A stretch of 64,000 nt of DNA from Tubiluchus corallicola (GCA_030141605.1 JAQGDQ010000404.1:62001-126000); one strand, 5' to 3'; numbered from the stretch's first letter, positions 50,540 through 63,180 are shown. Made by a program: numbers and translations. Notes: generated by a model from the sequence alone, not told the origin.

Positions 50540-52345
50540 CAGTATAATCCACTTATGATGAGACCTGTTATAATAAGCCTCTGGTTATTACGAGTATATT
50601 TCAATGTCCTATCAAATCTTAAGCTTAAATAATGTATTTAAACCCTTACAGTGAGCTCTGATATTACGAGATGTTGCTTATTATGAAGGAATTTTACTGC
50701 CCCGTGATTGCATTTTCCTCTGCGTATACTGAACTGCCAGTTCTAAAACAATGGTGGGCATCATTCACCAAGGACAAAAATGTCTCTATACCTGATAGGG
50801 ATTAATTTATTGATCATGCATAAAGCAATGTGCATCAAGTGCAGCATATGAAGACGTGCTGATGGGGCTGCAGCTACTTGCACTGCTGTAATTGCAACTC
50901 AAAATCAGAATGAAGTGGGCATGGTGATTCAGACACAGAAAAAGAACCAGTTCGTCAACATGTTAGCATGAATGATTCAGTTGAAACCATTGCTAAACTT
51001 CAGCAATTTTTTCTCTTCACCTGGCAACTGATAATGACATGTTTTCATGCCTTTCAAAAGTTAAAGCAAAATGGGACCCTGTAAGTCAAAGTAATCTACT
51101 CTTTAAAATATTAGAAGGAGATGTACTATTTTTTCCAGAATGCCTTACGTGAAAGAATTATTACTGCACAAATACAATTTCGCATTCGTGCCACTTCACT
51201 GTTACGTGCATTTCGTCATTCTCTAAATAGACGGCCACTAGCGCCTGCATTTCCAAAACACATTGCACAAAATGCAGGTGCTGTACCGCTCAGTTCAAAT
51301 GTGTACATTTCTGACATACTGCACAAGTTCGACTACACATGTGTGAGCACAGCAGTAAATTTGAAATTCGAATTTTACCTTAAAACTTGCTGACTTTTAT
51401 TACAATCCACTGAATCTCTTGCAGTAGCACTGTACTTCAATTTTCTCTTTCACAGACACTTGCAACACCCTCGTTGAATATTTTTGCTGATGAAAATTAT
51501 GTTCATTTGTGATGTTATGAATAGTTGGGCTCACCCGCCGTTAATTAAGATTGTAATTTGACTATCAGAAATGCTTTTCTGGTATTACTTGTGTTAAAAA
51601 GTATACTTTTTAGTGTACTTGAAAATGGAATATTATATGAAAAATCACCCTGCCTTTCTTTAACAACTCTTTGAATAAAGCTGTGGTGCAATTTAATGTG
51701 AAGCAGCTAAAACAAACCAAGTTTTTTAAAACAAAGAACATTCCTGCTTTGTAAACTAAATAATTCTGTGTACAATGTGATTTTACATTAAGTACCACAT
51801 AGGATAGCCAGACTGTAGGATTACGTATTAGCTAATGTAGGCCCATGCTGAAATGCTCGTAATCATAAATCGTTTTGTGCACTTGCACAGCTATTTAAAT
51901 AAAAACAGAGACTTTTTCATTCATGCTAAGCTTTAATAAAAACAGTCATGTTTTTCACCCACGCAGGCATCCAGGGTCTTGTTTATACTGTAACAGTAAT
52001 ACCCACGTAAAACGCACACAGGTGTCAGCAGACATCGCAATGAATCACAGCAATGGTAAGTTGGAAAAGCAACTCGTGTGGCAGTTTTAATCAGGCATTT
52101 ATTGCATAAAATACTGCCTTAATCCTAGAAATAACAGAGTCTGAACATTATAAGTTTACTCTTTTGTGATAAAATAATTCTAAATAGTGGTACTCATTAA
52201 GAAATTTGCACCAGTCTCAAAAGAAAGTGTTCTTTTCATCATTACATCGTATCTGCATTGTAGGCTTCATTTTGATCTCAAACAGACTGTTATAACGAGT
52301 AAATTTTCATACACCCTTGAAATTCATTATAAGTGGATTATACTG
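50540..52345 (+). mobile_element. Degraded pogo/Tigger-like DNA transposon, both ends present
   Basis: CAGTATAATCCACTTATGAT at 50540 is inverted at the right end, where the complement of the bases up to 52345 reads CAGTATAATCCACTTATAAT: one mismatch in about 22. Both ends are flanked by TA (50538-50539 and 52346-52347), the Tc1/mariner/pogo target duplication. Inner subterminal GTTATAA(C/T) motifs also recur. Plus-strand translation near 50900-51090 shows a frameshifted Tigger-transposase-like C-terminus (NDSVETIAKLQQFF, then DNDMFSCLSKVKA). The DDD catalytic region was not found. The 1.8-kb length suggests a deletion derivative. Confidence 0.68.
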
Positions 52346-52579
52346 TATAAATATGAAAGCATCTTTTAAGACATCCATGATCCATACTAGGAGTTTGTGT
52401 AATGTGTACTGATCCTGGCTCCTTCTACTAACTCCTCACTGTAGTCTGAGTTATCTCGTTACCTTGAGTGACCACTAGTCTTTTCTGAGGGAATTTGAAT
52501 ATAAAAAATTATGATGCTTCTGTATACGATAAGAATTTTTTGCAGGTGTAATGTTAAAATAAGTTACACACCTTCAGTA

Positions 52580-55500
52580 ATGACTACTGAACAGGATCGT
52601 ACTTATTGCAACTTGAAATCATCCTGGGCTGGTGATGAATTTCTGAATGACTTGCTTAGTTACAGCTTTTACAAGGAGCGCAGTGAGCTGTACTGGTATG
52701 TCATTTTCTCTATTTTCTTTTATGCTCCTCTCTTCCCATTTGCCTTGTGTTTCTCCCTCTTACTCATTTTTTGCTCTCTGTTGCTTCGTCTGCTGGTTGA
52801 AATACAGTGCGCTTCAAAAATTCCTCATTATTTTAAAAATTATTAAAATAGCAATTATAAGAGGAACTAGATAATTTGGTGCTACGTCTAAGGTTCGTGA
52901 GAACTTTGGTGGCATTAATCTTTGTTTTAAGTCTGCTGCATTAATTTTTTACCTACTCCTGTAGGTACTGTACCATATTCTTTTTTATGTGTTACCATAT
53001 GCAGCCATTAAATTTCACAAAACTCCTAATGCAGATTTACAATTTCTCTACTACTGAGTAAGTATTCACTGCATCTTTGGTTGATTAGCTAAAAAAAGAG
53101 CAAAGGTGAAAATCAAATAAGTGAGGTACTCCTGAAATGCCCTGTATTTTGATGGGGGTGATGAATATTTGATTCATCACACTGTTAGCTTAGTGACTGA
53201 CTTATGGAAAGTCAAATCAGATTAGCACTTTATAATTGGGTGACTATTGGGAAAATGGTCTATGGGCGATTTTATCTACCACTTTGCCCTCGATTATTTT
53301 GTTTGGTTGAAACAATGCGGCTAAGAGTAAGGACCTGTGCCAACATGGTATCTCATCTTAGAGAATTATTTCTGATACTGTGATTTGCTAGATTCCTTGG
53401 ATATTATAGCAAATCAGCTAAAACATTAACAAACTGGATTTTAGATAGTGGCATGCAAAATGCCAAAATATACAAAAATACACTTACTTTTCACGTTATT
53501 TGCTTCAAAATTGTGTTTATGAAAGCTAATGTTTTCAATTTTCTATAGGGAAGATATTGTTAGCAGTGAAACGAAAAATCAGGATGGCATAAACTTGCAC
53601 AAAAGCAACTTTCTGGAACCTTGTCGCATAATTGTCGAAGCGGGCAAGCCTTCACATCACATTAGACGCTTAATTATCATCAGTGATGCACGAGTAATCG
53701 AAGTTTATGGAATAAAAGTATGCTTAAAATATTTTTTTGAGTCAATGATTTCATTATAGTTTTTCTTACATGTGGCTCCTTAAGAAATGTATGAAATGAC
53801 ATACTTTTGCTAATTTTTTTTAGTCACTGATTTCACTGAGTCACTGTAGTTTTTCTTACGTGTTGCTTCATAAGAAATGTATGAAATGACAAACTTTTGC
53901 TAATTATGTGCTTGTAGATTGTAGGTCCATATAATTGCCTTGTTGTGTGACACTTAATTCAAAAACTCATGCTGTTTCTAGGGAGAGTATTTAAAAACCT
54001 ACCATGGACAACCAGTTGCAGAAGTAGAAGCATCCCAAATTTACTGTTGTCATGTTTATTTGCCAACGACTTTTCAAGACGTACAGCTGAAGGTAGGTAT
54101 TAAAATTCTACATTCATAAATCAAAACAACAGTGTCTTCGTTAAGGCTGAACACCCTATTCGCACAGTACCACAAAAGTCATTAAAAAGTATCCAAACAG
54201 ATTTCATATTTCGGCTACTACTCTTCTGCATGTTATGCAAAAAACTACATTTTAGGATGAGATGTAGAGTTTAAATCATTTTATAAATTGCAAAATATTA
54301 ATATTGCAAACCGAAATGCTGTTTTCATATTAAAAATAATTCATAGTATATTTAATTAACATACCTGTCATGAAGGCTGTTCTTATAATTGTTTAGAAGG
54401 TTGTTAAAATTTTAAGTTTTTTTTTTCGTTTTCCGAATAATTATACGTCAAAAGTGCAATATTGGGTGGGCGTGCAGTAAGTTACAAATTATAAATTACG
54501 GAGTTACATATTTTGTATGCCATGTCTTTCTACCTATTCCTCCTAAGTACTCCATCACTGTCAGTACATAGTCAGAAGAAGCCAAACAGCCAATAGTTTA
54601 GAACAGTGGGTCGTGGGAGTAAGAGACCAATAGTAAAATTATAGTGTTTGAAAACACTGTCTTCAATGAGACCCGAGTGGTAATTTCTTTAGACAACTTT
54701 AGTATCTTAAAGTAAATAAGGTTTGGTATCAGTAAAATTGAACAGCCTAAGTTATTGTACAAAAATGTAGCATATGACACTGGTGCAAGAATAGGCATTC
54801 TTACAATTTGCAATATATATTAGGTACATCTTTATTTTAATTTTCATTTCATTAGCTGCTTAATTTTATTATTGCATTGAACTTTGCATACACCGATTAC
54901 CATGCAATCTATTGTAGTTATATCATTGTATCATTAAATTATTTACATTTTTTTATACATAGTTCTTGTCATTGCTAAATCCAGTATGTTTGTGCCTCTA
55001 CGCTGTACATGTTGTCCTAGCAAAGGCTCCGCAAGCTGTCCATCGTCCATCTGAGAAGATAGACTTTGACAGAGTTCAGTGTCTGCTGAAAGATGTGAAA
55101 ATTTCGGAGAAAGCAGCAAAAATGATAAGAAATATTGAAGAAAACAAAAATGTGAGTTATATTATGGAGGTGATACAATGATGTGTTAGTTTTTTGTTTA
55201 TGCTTTTTGGCACAAATGCTTGTCACAGCAAAAACATTCTAACTTTAATATCTATAATAAGTTTATACAACTATTGCTGATAATTGATTATTAATTAAAA
55301 TGGTTTGTTGATATTTCTTGGTGATGATTTAATGATTACTAGAGATGCAGACGGCAAATGTAATTTTTTTTAATACATGCAAGAGGTAATATAACTCTCT
55401 TGTATTTTATTAACAAGATCAGAACAGATGTGGATTGTAAAACATGCCGCACCGTTTACCCCTGGTTCGTAGTCTGTCGGTAAAATTAATGACACAAAGA

Positions 55501-57126
55501 CCAATTTTCCAGACCAATTTACCAAATTTACTTTTTTTAATTGACTCTTTCAAGCAATTTGAAGCCAACATGATAAGTTACTATTATTACGTAACTAATC
55601 TAACTGGCCAGCTAAAGACCATCTTTTGGCCTTTTGTTGGTCTAGCCTGACTGGTCTTACTAACTACGTGATACTTGAAAATTTTCAGCTTTGCATCCTT
55701 TTTTATCGTTGTTCTAAGTACTATCGTTGTGGTAAATGGCTGTTTATAGTCTTGTAATTCATTGTAGAAATTACTTATAAATTTATGCCATTGCAAAAAA
55801 TAATACTTACTCGCATTGTACTGTCGGTACTAAGGTAAAGAGCATGGCTAAGCTGCCTGGAGTTCTTGGAGTGCTTTGGCATTGATGTAAAATGAGCATT
55901 CTATTAAGTTAATAAATTTATTTATTTATTGAATATTTTTAATGCACTTTACATGATAATCAAATGCATCTTGCAAATAAAAGATCATCAAAAGTACTAA
56001 AAATTAATTCATAAAATATTTAAGACAATGGCACATAGATTGATTACATTGAATATGACAAAAAAGGAAAAATAATAAAAACACAGAAATTCTACTAAAA
56101 TAGTAAAAGCAATGCCATAAATCATATACAATCATAAAAAAGGCAACATTAGCTCAACTACAGAAGGCTTCATTAAAATAGTAAGCTTTCATATTTAATA
56201 GTATTAATTGTACTTAGATGCAAAATAGCTTGTTTAAATGGGGCAAAGAAATAAATTAGATGGATCACTATTATTATGATGATTATTATTATTATTATTA
56301 TTATGCACACATTGAATTAAAAAACAAAATGTTTGTTTTTTTTAGTTTTTTAAGTATGTGCTTGTTTATTTTTCTCTTCAAGACATTTTTGATGTTTTTC
56401 TTTGGAAGCACATTTGTAAATTCTTATTTTGTAAACAGTTGCTGCACCGCAGATGTATACATAAAATCGTAGTTACTTACAAACAACACAAATGACAACT
56501 GTCAATACAATTGCATATCATTACAATGATCAAATAAATACTGAGTTATTTACATGCTAATCTTTTTGTAGGCAGCTGATGTAACTGGGACACCAAAATT
56601 TTCAACAGGAACTTCATCATCTTTTGCATCAATGATGGGCCTTCTGTCGCTGTTTCAAAACACTTCGTCATTTGCTGCGGGAAGGCAGTTACCCTCAGAG
56701 TTTTCTAGAGATAAAGTGTTAAGTGATACTTCTAAATGTGATAATAAAGTTGAAAATGGAGAATTTGATGTGGCCCTGCAACGGACAGTAGCTAATGAAA
56801 AGCACTTGGAAGTGAATTTGACTAATTTGGTACTTGAGGACAAATCTGATGCAGCTGAAGGCAAATCTGGTTTGAAGCAACCATCTTCTGATTCAGAAAG
56901 TTGTGTCTTCGATAATGCTGAAGATACTATGGTGAACTCAAATGTGTGTTGCAATTGCCAAAGACTGTGGAAGAAACAATTAGATGAAAGACTGCATGAC
57001 TCTGAAGTCAGAATCATAGAAAAATTTAACAGCAGACTAAATGCCATAGAGGAAAAGTTAGACAGACTTTTATTGCAATGTGAGAAAAATTCAAACTTTG
57101 ACAGAATAAAAATAACACAGTCCTGA
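52580..57126 (+). CDS. C10orf88: PAAT homologue (protein associated with ABC transporters, C10orf88-like), 5 exons
   Basis: Family knowledge: PAAT is an ATPase that binds the nucleotide-binding domains of mitochondrial ABC transporters (ABCB7, ABCB8, ABCB10). Exons: 52580-52695 (exon from acceptor 52546), 53549-53717, about 53983-54092, 54963-55151, 56572-57126; 379 residues versus 445 in human. Supporting matches are SSWAG near the start, the IISDARVIEVYG strand followed by a GEYLKTYHG loop, KIDFDRVQCLLKD followed by AAKMIRNIEENKN, and a C-terminal amphipathic helix, ERLHDSEVRIIEKFNSRL then NAIEEKLDRLLLQ. The frame is open upstream of the chosen ATG but crosses an acceptor, so MTTEQD is the first supportable Met; a further 5' exon is possible. 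The middle of exon 5 is low-complexity and acidic/Ser-rich. Confidence 0.82.
52805..53144. mobile_element. MITE copy 2 (mariner-like ends, TA target), in PAAT intron 1
   Basis: A 340-bp non-coding element. The left end CAGTGCGCTTCAAAAATTCC follows TA (52803-52804), and the right end ...GAAATGCCCTG is followed by TA (53145-53146). The complement of the right end, CAGGGCATTTCAGGAGTACC, matches the left end of the copy at 24057 (CAGGGTATTTCACAAGACCC) better than its own left end does. The interior is shared with copy 1. Confidence 0.68.
53742..53906 (+). repeat. ~80-bp tandem duplication in PAAT intron 2
   Basis: TAGTTTTTCTTAC(A/G)TGT(G/T)GCT(C/T)C(T/A)TAAGAAATGTATGAAATGAC(A/T)(A/T)ACTTTTGCTAATT occurs twice in a row, immediately after exon 53549-53717. 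The copies differ by only a few bases, so the duplication is fairly recent. Confidence 0.85.
55152..56571. other. PAAT intron 4, AT-rich, with ATT microsatellite
   Basis: Contains an ATT/ATG trinucleotide run near 56272-56303 and an A-rich stretch at 56030-56110. No gene or clear transposon end is seen. Confidence 0.5.
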
Positions 57127-59525
57127 CAAATTAGATAATGTTTTGTCATATTGAACTTTTGCTGTTAATACATTTGCGGGTATGGATTTGGCAAATTAAC
57201 AACTTTTCAGTATTTTGCAAAATTAATTACCCTTGTACCTTTAAGAAAACGCCTTCAGTACCTACCCACAACTTGAATTGTCAGCAAGACTTGAATTCCA
57301 AAGGGAAACTGAGAAATTTCATTGTGAGCATCTTTTGCCTGTGCATACCTTATTAATATAATTTGTGATTGTATCTTAAAGGTCCGCTGGCACCCTGATA
57401 GACACTTGCTGTCAAAATTCACTACTGACTAGCGTGATACAAAAAAGCAGGTTTTATTTCTTTATAAACTTGCGCATTTTGCTTTGGTTACCATTAAACA
57501 CTTCAAATTTTGCCCCGCGCAGACAGCTTGTGAAAAACGAAAAATTGGGGAAGAAAGCGCAAATGACGTCCTGTAAGGAATGACACTACACTTGTATGAC
57601 TCTAGCCGTATATACATGTGGTCAAGCCAAGCAGTATGCCGGTAATGGAGAAACTGGGGTACTCGCTGAAGCATTTTTTAATGTTAAATTCAAATTATAG
57701 CTTTGTCCACACTTGAATGCACTATATTTTATAGAGGAAAAATGTTAGTGATGAGGTACAACGTGTAAAAGTTTTATCATGACATCACTTGTATTCCTCA
57801 CTGGGCTGCTTTCCTGTTGCGTTAATTTTCTGTTTTCTGATAATTTTTGCTTTATAAATGTCTCACTGCTTTTGACAAAGAATGGTCGTTTTTACGTTTT
57901 CCAACATGAAATTGTAAAAATAACAGTGGATTATTAGGTACGATCGACGAAAAAAGAACTAGACAGTAAGGCAGTAAAGTCAGATTTTGTTCCCTTACAG
58001 GCTTTAGCGACGTTTTGAGCCTGTGCAGACCAGTATACTGTCTGACACTTTGTGAGTTTTAAAAGTAAAAGAAAACTGAAAACTAAGAAGAACTGCCTTT
58101 CAGACAACATATTTAACTCATTGAAAGAGCGCTTCATTTTTAAACACTTGGGAAAACCTTCGTGGCATTTTTTGGAATGTGCGGAGGTGTTTGTTACTGT
58201 AAATGTGCTGTTCCTCGCAAGTTTGTGAATTGAAGACTGATTCTTATAAGTTTATTTGATATAAATAGATAAAGAATATTGAAAGCAACGTTTTTATTAA
58301 TAGATAAATGATTACTCACCAATAACCGCTCTGTTTGTTGGGGCTACTGGTTGTCTACTGTACTACCTCTCAGTAAACTCTACCTGATGTGATGTCATAG
58401 CATTGAGTGTCATGGCGGGCAGTGATATTTGCTGTAGGGCCAACGGCACACAATTTAAGTAACAATATTGCATAAAAGTACGCATCAGAACTGTCTTAAA
58501 AGTTAAGAAATATGTGACTCTACCTATGCTATAAAAGAAAATAACATAAAAAAATAGTGTCATAGGACCTGTCAATAACAAAGAAATGCATTATCTTATT
58601 AAAGTGTGTGCTACCAGATGAAATTAATGACTTAGTTTTGGAAGTATTCTGATAATGTCAAGGTCATCTCTAGTATACAGCTTGACACTTTTGACCTTTC
58701 ATGAGCAGTGTACTTTATTTAAGTTCTTTCAGTTTATTTCACGCAGAAGCTAGTATCTATAGGTTACATAATATACTCACTCTGCAGTTCAGGGAGCAGG
58801 CTTGCTCTTTAAATTATGCACACGCACCGTAACAAACTAATTATGTAAACTGAGTTATCGCTCCTTCACATGGGATAGTCATCTTCTGTCTGACTGTCAT
58901 TGTTACCTTTCCCAGGAACACAAATGGGAAAAGAACAAGACAAGTAAAGTAAAATTCATAAATTTTTAAAGCCTTGGATTCAGTATGTAAATGTGCACTT
59001 TTTTAACATTGATGTTTTATGCTTTTGATGTAACATTAAGAAGAAATAATCAATAGCTGCACAATCAGTAAATTTGACCACAGGAATACGCTGGATGTGA
59101 CGTGCTTACTTCCCGTGAGAAAGGTTGAGGGCCCAATCCCCGTGGCTCACTGGGTATATATAACATTGAAAATGGTACTGCTGACACGAAATGGTATTGG
59201 CTGAGTGTTCTTCATCCAAGCATGCGAATTAATCAAAATAACATGTGAGTAATATTAATCATTGGTACTCTTGCAGATTTAGTTTACTGACATTAATGCT
59301 TGATACACACGAATAGAGGACTATGTCCTATAATCTAGTCGGGCATTATTACAAAATAAGGAATACTATCTTCATCATCGTTGTAATAATCGTTATCATT
59401 GTTATTATTATTATGATTACTACAAAGTAAGCATTTCTGTTAATAATTTGAATGTGTTTTGTACTGCAGGGTTTCTTCCATTTCCAGGCGTGATAGGTTC
59501 CGTCTATATAAGCATACCAGTCGTG
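57127..59525. other. Spacer downstream of PAAT
   Basis: Holds the PAAT 3'UTR and about 2 kb of AT-rich sequence. Short frames on both strands show no family motif or splice context. An ATT/ATC-rich run lies near 59372-59416. No RNA gene was identified. Confidence 0.45.
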
Positions 59526-59556
59526 AAAGGTGCGCAGCTTCAGCTGTTGCACCTTT
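59526..59556. repeat. 31-base near-perfect palindrome
   Basis: AAAGGTGC at 59526-59533 pairs with GCACCTTT at 59549-59556, and the inner CAGCT pairs with AGCTG around a two-base TC loop, with a small G/TT bulge between the two stems. About 13 bp of stem in total. Confidence 0.8.
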
Positions 59557-60230
59557 AGATGACGAGGCAGACGAACGATGGCGACACAATCTGCTGCTGC
59601 CGTGATTTGCTTTATTTTGTGAAATTTATTCATAATTTTTTCAAACTTCATTCTTGAATAAAATTACTTTGCGGTTTTCATAAACTGCTAATTCAGCAGT
59701 TTCTAGAAAAGTGTTTTTGATGTCGCTACTGTTCAAGCGCTGTATCATTTTTAAGTACGTGTACTTGCCAATCTCGTACTCCGCTCATACCTTGGCTTTG
59801 GCTTTATGTACATTGTAGAATTTTTTATTTCGTTTTATTTCTTTTTATTTGTCGGAAAATAGCCTTCGGCTAATCTTATCTTTGAAATATTCGACGATAA
59901 ATAAGATTTTTACCACTTACTACTACTAAAAACTGTGCTCTGGCGATTCACAGCGGCTATTCTAATATTTCTATCAGTATCACAGTATCCGGCTCCTGTA
60001 TATTCACATCATAAAGGAGCAAGCCAAAAAGAAAACTGTATCCTGTTACGCTGTTGTTCTTACACCTTTACATTGAGCCCCTTAATTTCATTAAATTTTA
60101 TCACTTGTCTGATCCAAGCATCAAAAAAAAGCAAAAAAAGCATGGACTCTTAGGTACTAGTGTGCCCGTGTTTACTGAACATAGATCTTCTTCGTTCACT
60201 ACATGATTTCCAAACACTTTTTTAGCTACT

Positions 60231-61082
60231 TCACATTTCAGCAGTCGTATCACACTCCTTCACACACAGTAGACACATTAAATCATCCTTACACTGAATT
60301 TTGTAATTACACTTTAAGTTGACCATATTTAATTTCCATTCAGTAATTTCATACACATTTTTTTCATCACACTCCTTCACATAATTTATTGCCTGTTCCC
60401 AATTTTCCACACTATTTTTCATAAATCTCAGTTTTCTCATATCACCACACTTTTTCACAGCTTCAACTTCTTGATACTGTTTAACTGCTTTTTTAATTTC
60501 TTTTTTCCATTGTGACTTCAATAAGCTTTGCATTCTTTCAACATTTATATCTAAAGCATACATACTTGCAATTTCTCTAATTTCTGTCTCCCAGCTTCTA
60601 GGAATGTTTTTATCACATATACTCAACATCACCTTTTTAGCATTTCTTTTACTTTCAGATATCAGCACACTTCGGTACCACATTAATTTTTTATAGTGTA
60701 TTATTTGTCTCAATGACCAGACTCCCCAAGTCATCATTAGGCCCCAGTAACTCGTAGACATTTTTTGCCTCATCATACATCTTAGGGCTTCTTTTTGCCA
60801 ACTTTCTATTTCTTCATAGTTTGTTTCTGTTAACTTACCCCACACCTCCATATTGAAAATTAAACTAGGAATCATCGTTGTCTTGTATAATAACAGTCTT
60901 ATTTTTATAGCTTCAATTCCTACATCGTCAGAACTACTCCAATTCATAATTTCATGTATCATATGTTCCACTTTCTTACTTCTTTTCTCTACAGACATGT
61001 GATAACTTCCTGTTTCGTTGATATAGTCACCTAAGTATTTATAATGGCTGACTTTATTAATTTTTCCTTTCTTAGTACACAT
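60231..61082 (-). pseudogene. LINE ORF2 C-terminal domain
   Basis: A 283-codon open stretch: YKYLGDYI (post-RT thumb region), LLYKTTMIPSLIFNMEVWG (conserved LINE 'I-P-S-L-x-x-x-E-x-W' segment), QKEALRCMM and a CLLCVKECDTT ending. Just before the stop, the reading frame appears shifted: another frame continues with KCEVAKKVFGNHVVNEEDL, as expected after a zinc knuckle. The upstream join to the RT domain is also out of frame, near 61080. Confidence 0.8.
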
Positions 61083-62099
61083 TACACACGACCAGCCTAC
61101 GATCTGCCTTTCCTAGTTTTCGTGTGATTACCAACTGTTGTGATTTTCCACGACTAAAAGTAAACTTTTTGAGTTCTTCCATCAATCTGCAATTTTTTGT
61201 CACATTCATTACTACATTTTCATCACCACAGCCCAAAATATCATCCACATATATTCTGGCATCATACCCAACATCGTTACTTATTAACGAGAGTTTTTTC
61301 CTACCCATTTTATTTACCTGGTCTGTGCTAGCGCAACACATAACTGGTCCCCACACAGTTCCTTGTCGTACAGTGTGTCCGACTCGGAATTTCTTTGTTG
61401 ATCCTACCGGTGTACTACTAATTTTCAGTTCAGCATATTTATTTAGTTCAAACAGAATACAGTGGTATTTTTTATTCACGCCAAGTCTCCATGAGTCACT
61501 TATACAATCTCTTAGCCACAATTTGTCAAAGCATTTTTCTGCATCCATAAAAATTGCATTCACTGATTTTCCATAGTAATGAGAATACTCAATATACTTG
61601 TACAAAATAAACAGATTGTCAGTTATACCTCGTCATTTTTTCCTCCACATTGATTCTCTGACAAATTATTTTGCAACACTACTTCATTTCTTTTCAGTAG
61701 TATTCTTTCAAATATTTTAGATATATTACTGGCGAGGAAAATGCCTCTCCGATTCTTTAGCTCACTACGACTTCCTTTATTTTCATAAATAGATTTTACT
61801 GTCATTTCCAGCCATTCTTCTGGTATTGTTTCACGTATTAGTATCTCATTAAACATGTATACTATAGTTTGTAACAAATCACTTCCTGCTGCTTTCATCA
61901 TCTCATACCACCCTTGGTCATCCATTGCTTTCTTATTTTTCAAAGTTCTTATTGCTTTTTGTGCTTCTGGAACAGATGTCCTATTCACATTAATCTTTTT
62001 ACTATTATTTATTAGCTTTATTGTTTGTATGATTGAGTTAATTTGTTTTTCTAAATCACTTTCATTAATATTTTGCAGCAGCTCTTCATAATATTTCAC
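61072..62099 (-). pseudogene. LINE reverse transcriptase domain, two frames
   Basis: The first frame (62099-61623) has the RT entry region: AIRTLKNKKAMDDQGWYEMMK, IPEEWLEMTVKSIYENKG and NRRGIFLASNISKIFERIL. The second (61605-61072) has IFMDAEKCFDKLW (motif A region), VRQGTVWGPVMC (motif B) and RIYVDDILG (YVDD catalytic motif, complement of about 61240-61251). A frameshift near 61620 separates them. The motif A aspartate and both YVDD aspartates are retained. Confidence 0.85.
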
Positions 62100-62462
62100 G
62101 TAACAGTTTTTTTATTCCTTCTAGATCTGTCACTATTTTATTTTCTTCAACTTTCACACCACACTGCCCCTCTTGTTTTCTTCCTTCCACTTTTCTCTTA
62201 TATTTCCAGAATATATTCACTTGCTTATTCCACTCTGTATATTTAGTTTGGAATACTTCATTTTTACTCCATATCTTGTTCAACCCACCCTTTTTTTGTT
62301 TTTTCCTGAACAACTCAAGTTCATTGGGCAACATCCTACAAACGTTTCCATTATTTTCCTTGCTTGATTTATTTATGTATCGCCAGTCAATGTTAACAAA
62401 TACAGTGTTATGATAAGAGAACTTTTCAATGAACTGATTCTCTATACTATACATGCCCATAA

Positions 62463-63180
62463 TTTCGGTTCATCTATTGTCATTAACTTTATTCCACCAA
62501 TTTCCTCTTTATTCACAATTCAATATTCTAAAACAGATTTCTGTTCCGACTCAATCCGTGTCCAGAGACCTTCACATTTCTCAGTGGAATTAACTACACA
62601 CAAATTAGTTTGATCAATTAACTTAATTAGTAATTTACCACCTGCACTACACTCTTCTTTATTTCCTTTGATCATGCGTCCAATTTTACAGTTGAAATCT
62701 CCAATTAGGATAAGACTTTCACTTTTACTTTTAGCTTCTTAGACATGTTTTGTTATATGGTGATACATTTTCTTCAATTGTGATACCTTCAATTGTGTTC
62801 TACTTTCTTGAGGTCCATATACAAGTCTAAGTCGTATTTTTATCTTCCCATTATTCATTATGCACCACAAACTTTCATAATTTTCCTCTGTTCTATCAAC
62901 TTCTACCATCACACTGTATAGTGCTGACTTTACAATGATTATCACCCCTCCTTTGTTTTTATCTTTTCTCTCCATTCTAAAGCAACTGTATCCTTCAAAT
63001 TTTATCACATCAGACTCCTTCAAAAATGTTTCCACTAAACAGAAAATTTCTGCTTTCCATTCTTGTATAATGTTTGTAATACTCAGCAATTTCTTTTTAA
63101 TGCCCTTACAATTTCCATGAATCAAAGAAAAGTTTTTGTCCATTTTTTTATTTTGTTGTGCCCTTTTCGTTTTCTTCTTT
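62463..63180 (-). pseudogene. LINE APE-type endonuclease domain
   Basis: NFSLIHGNCKGIKKKL opens the domain, and IFCLVETFLKE holds the conserved glutamate. GGVIIIVK and RLVYGPQESRTQ follow. After an in-frame stop near 62740 the frame continues with LILIGDFNCKIGRMI (GDFN motif), then GLWTRIESEQKSVLEY before a second stop near 62542. The chemistry residues E and GDFN are visible; the late SDH motif was not located. Confidence 0.75.

Noticed and set aside
51121-51393. 90-codon plus-strand frame, Arg-rich
   Set aside because: It lies inside the pogo-like element, has no recognised transposase motif, and the frame is not supported by an upstream start or splice site.
56655-57149. 164-codon open frame on the minus strand
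   Set aside because: Exact antisense of the last PAAT exon; it has no family motif or splice context.
59090-59160. Possible tRNA or SINE (TGGCTCACTGG box A-like word)
   Set aside because: No box B at a suitable distance and no cloverleaf could be drawn.
61124-61576. 150-codon plus-strand frame across the LINE
   Set aside because: Antisense of the reverse transcriptase region.
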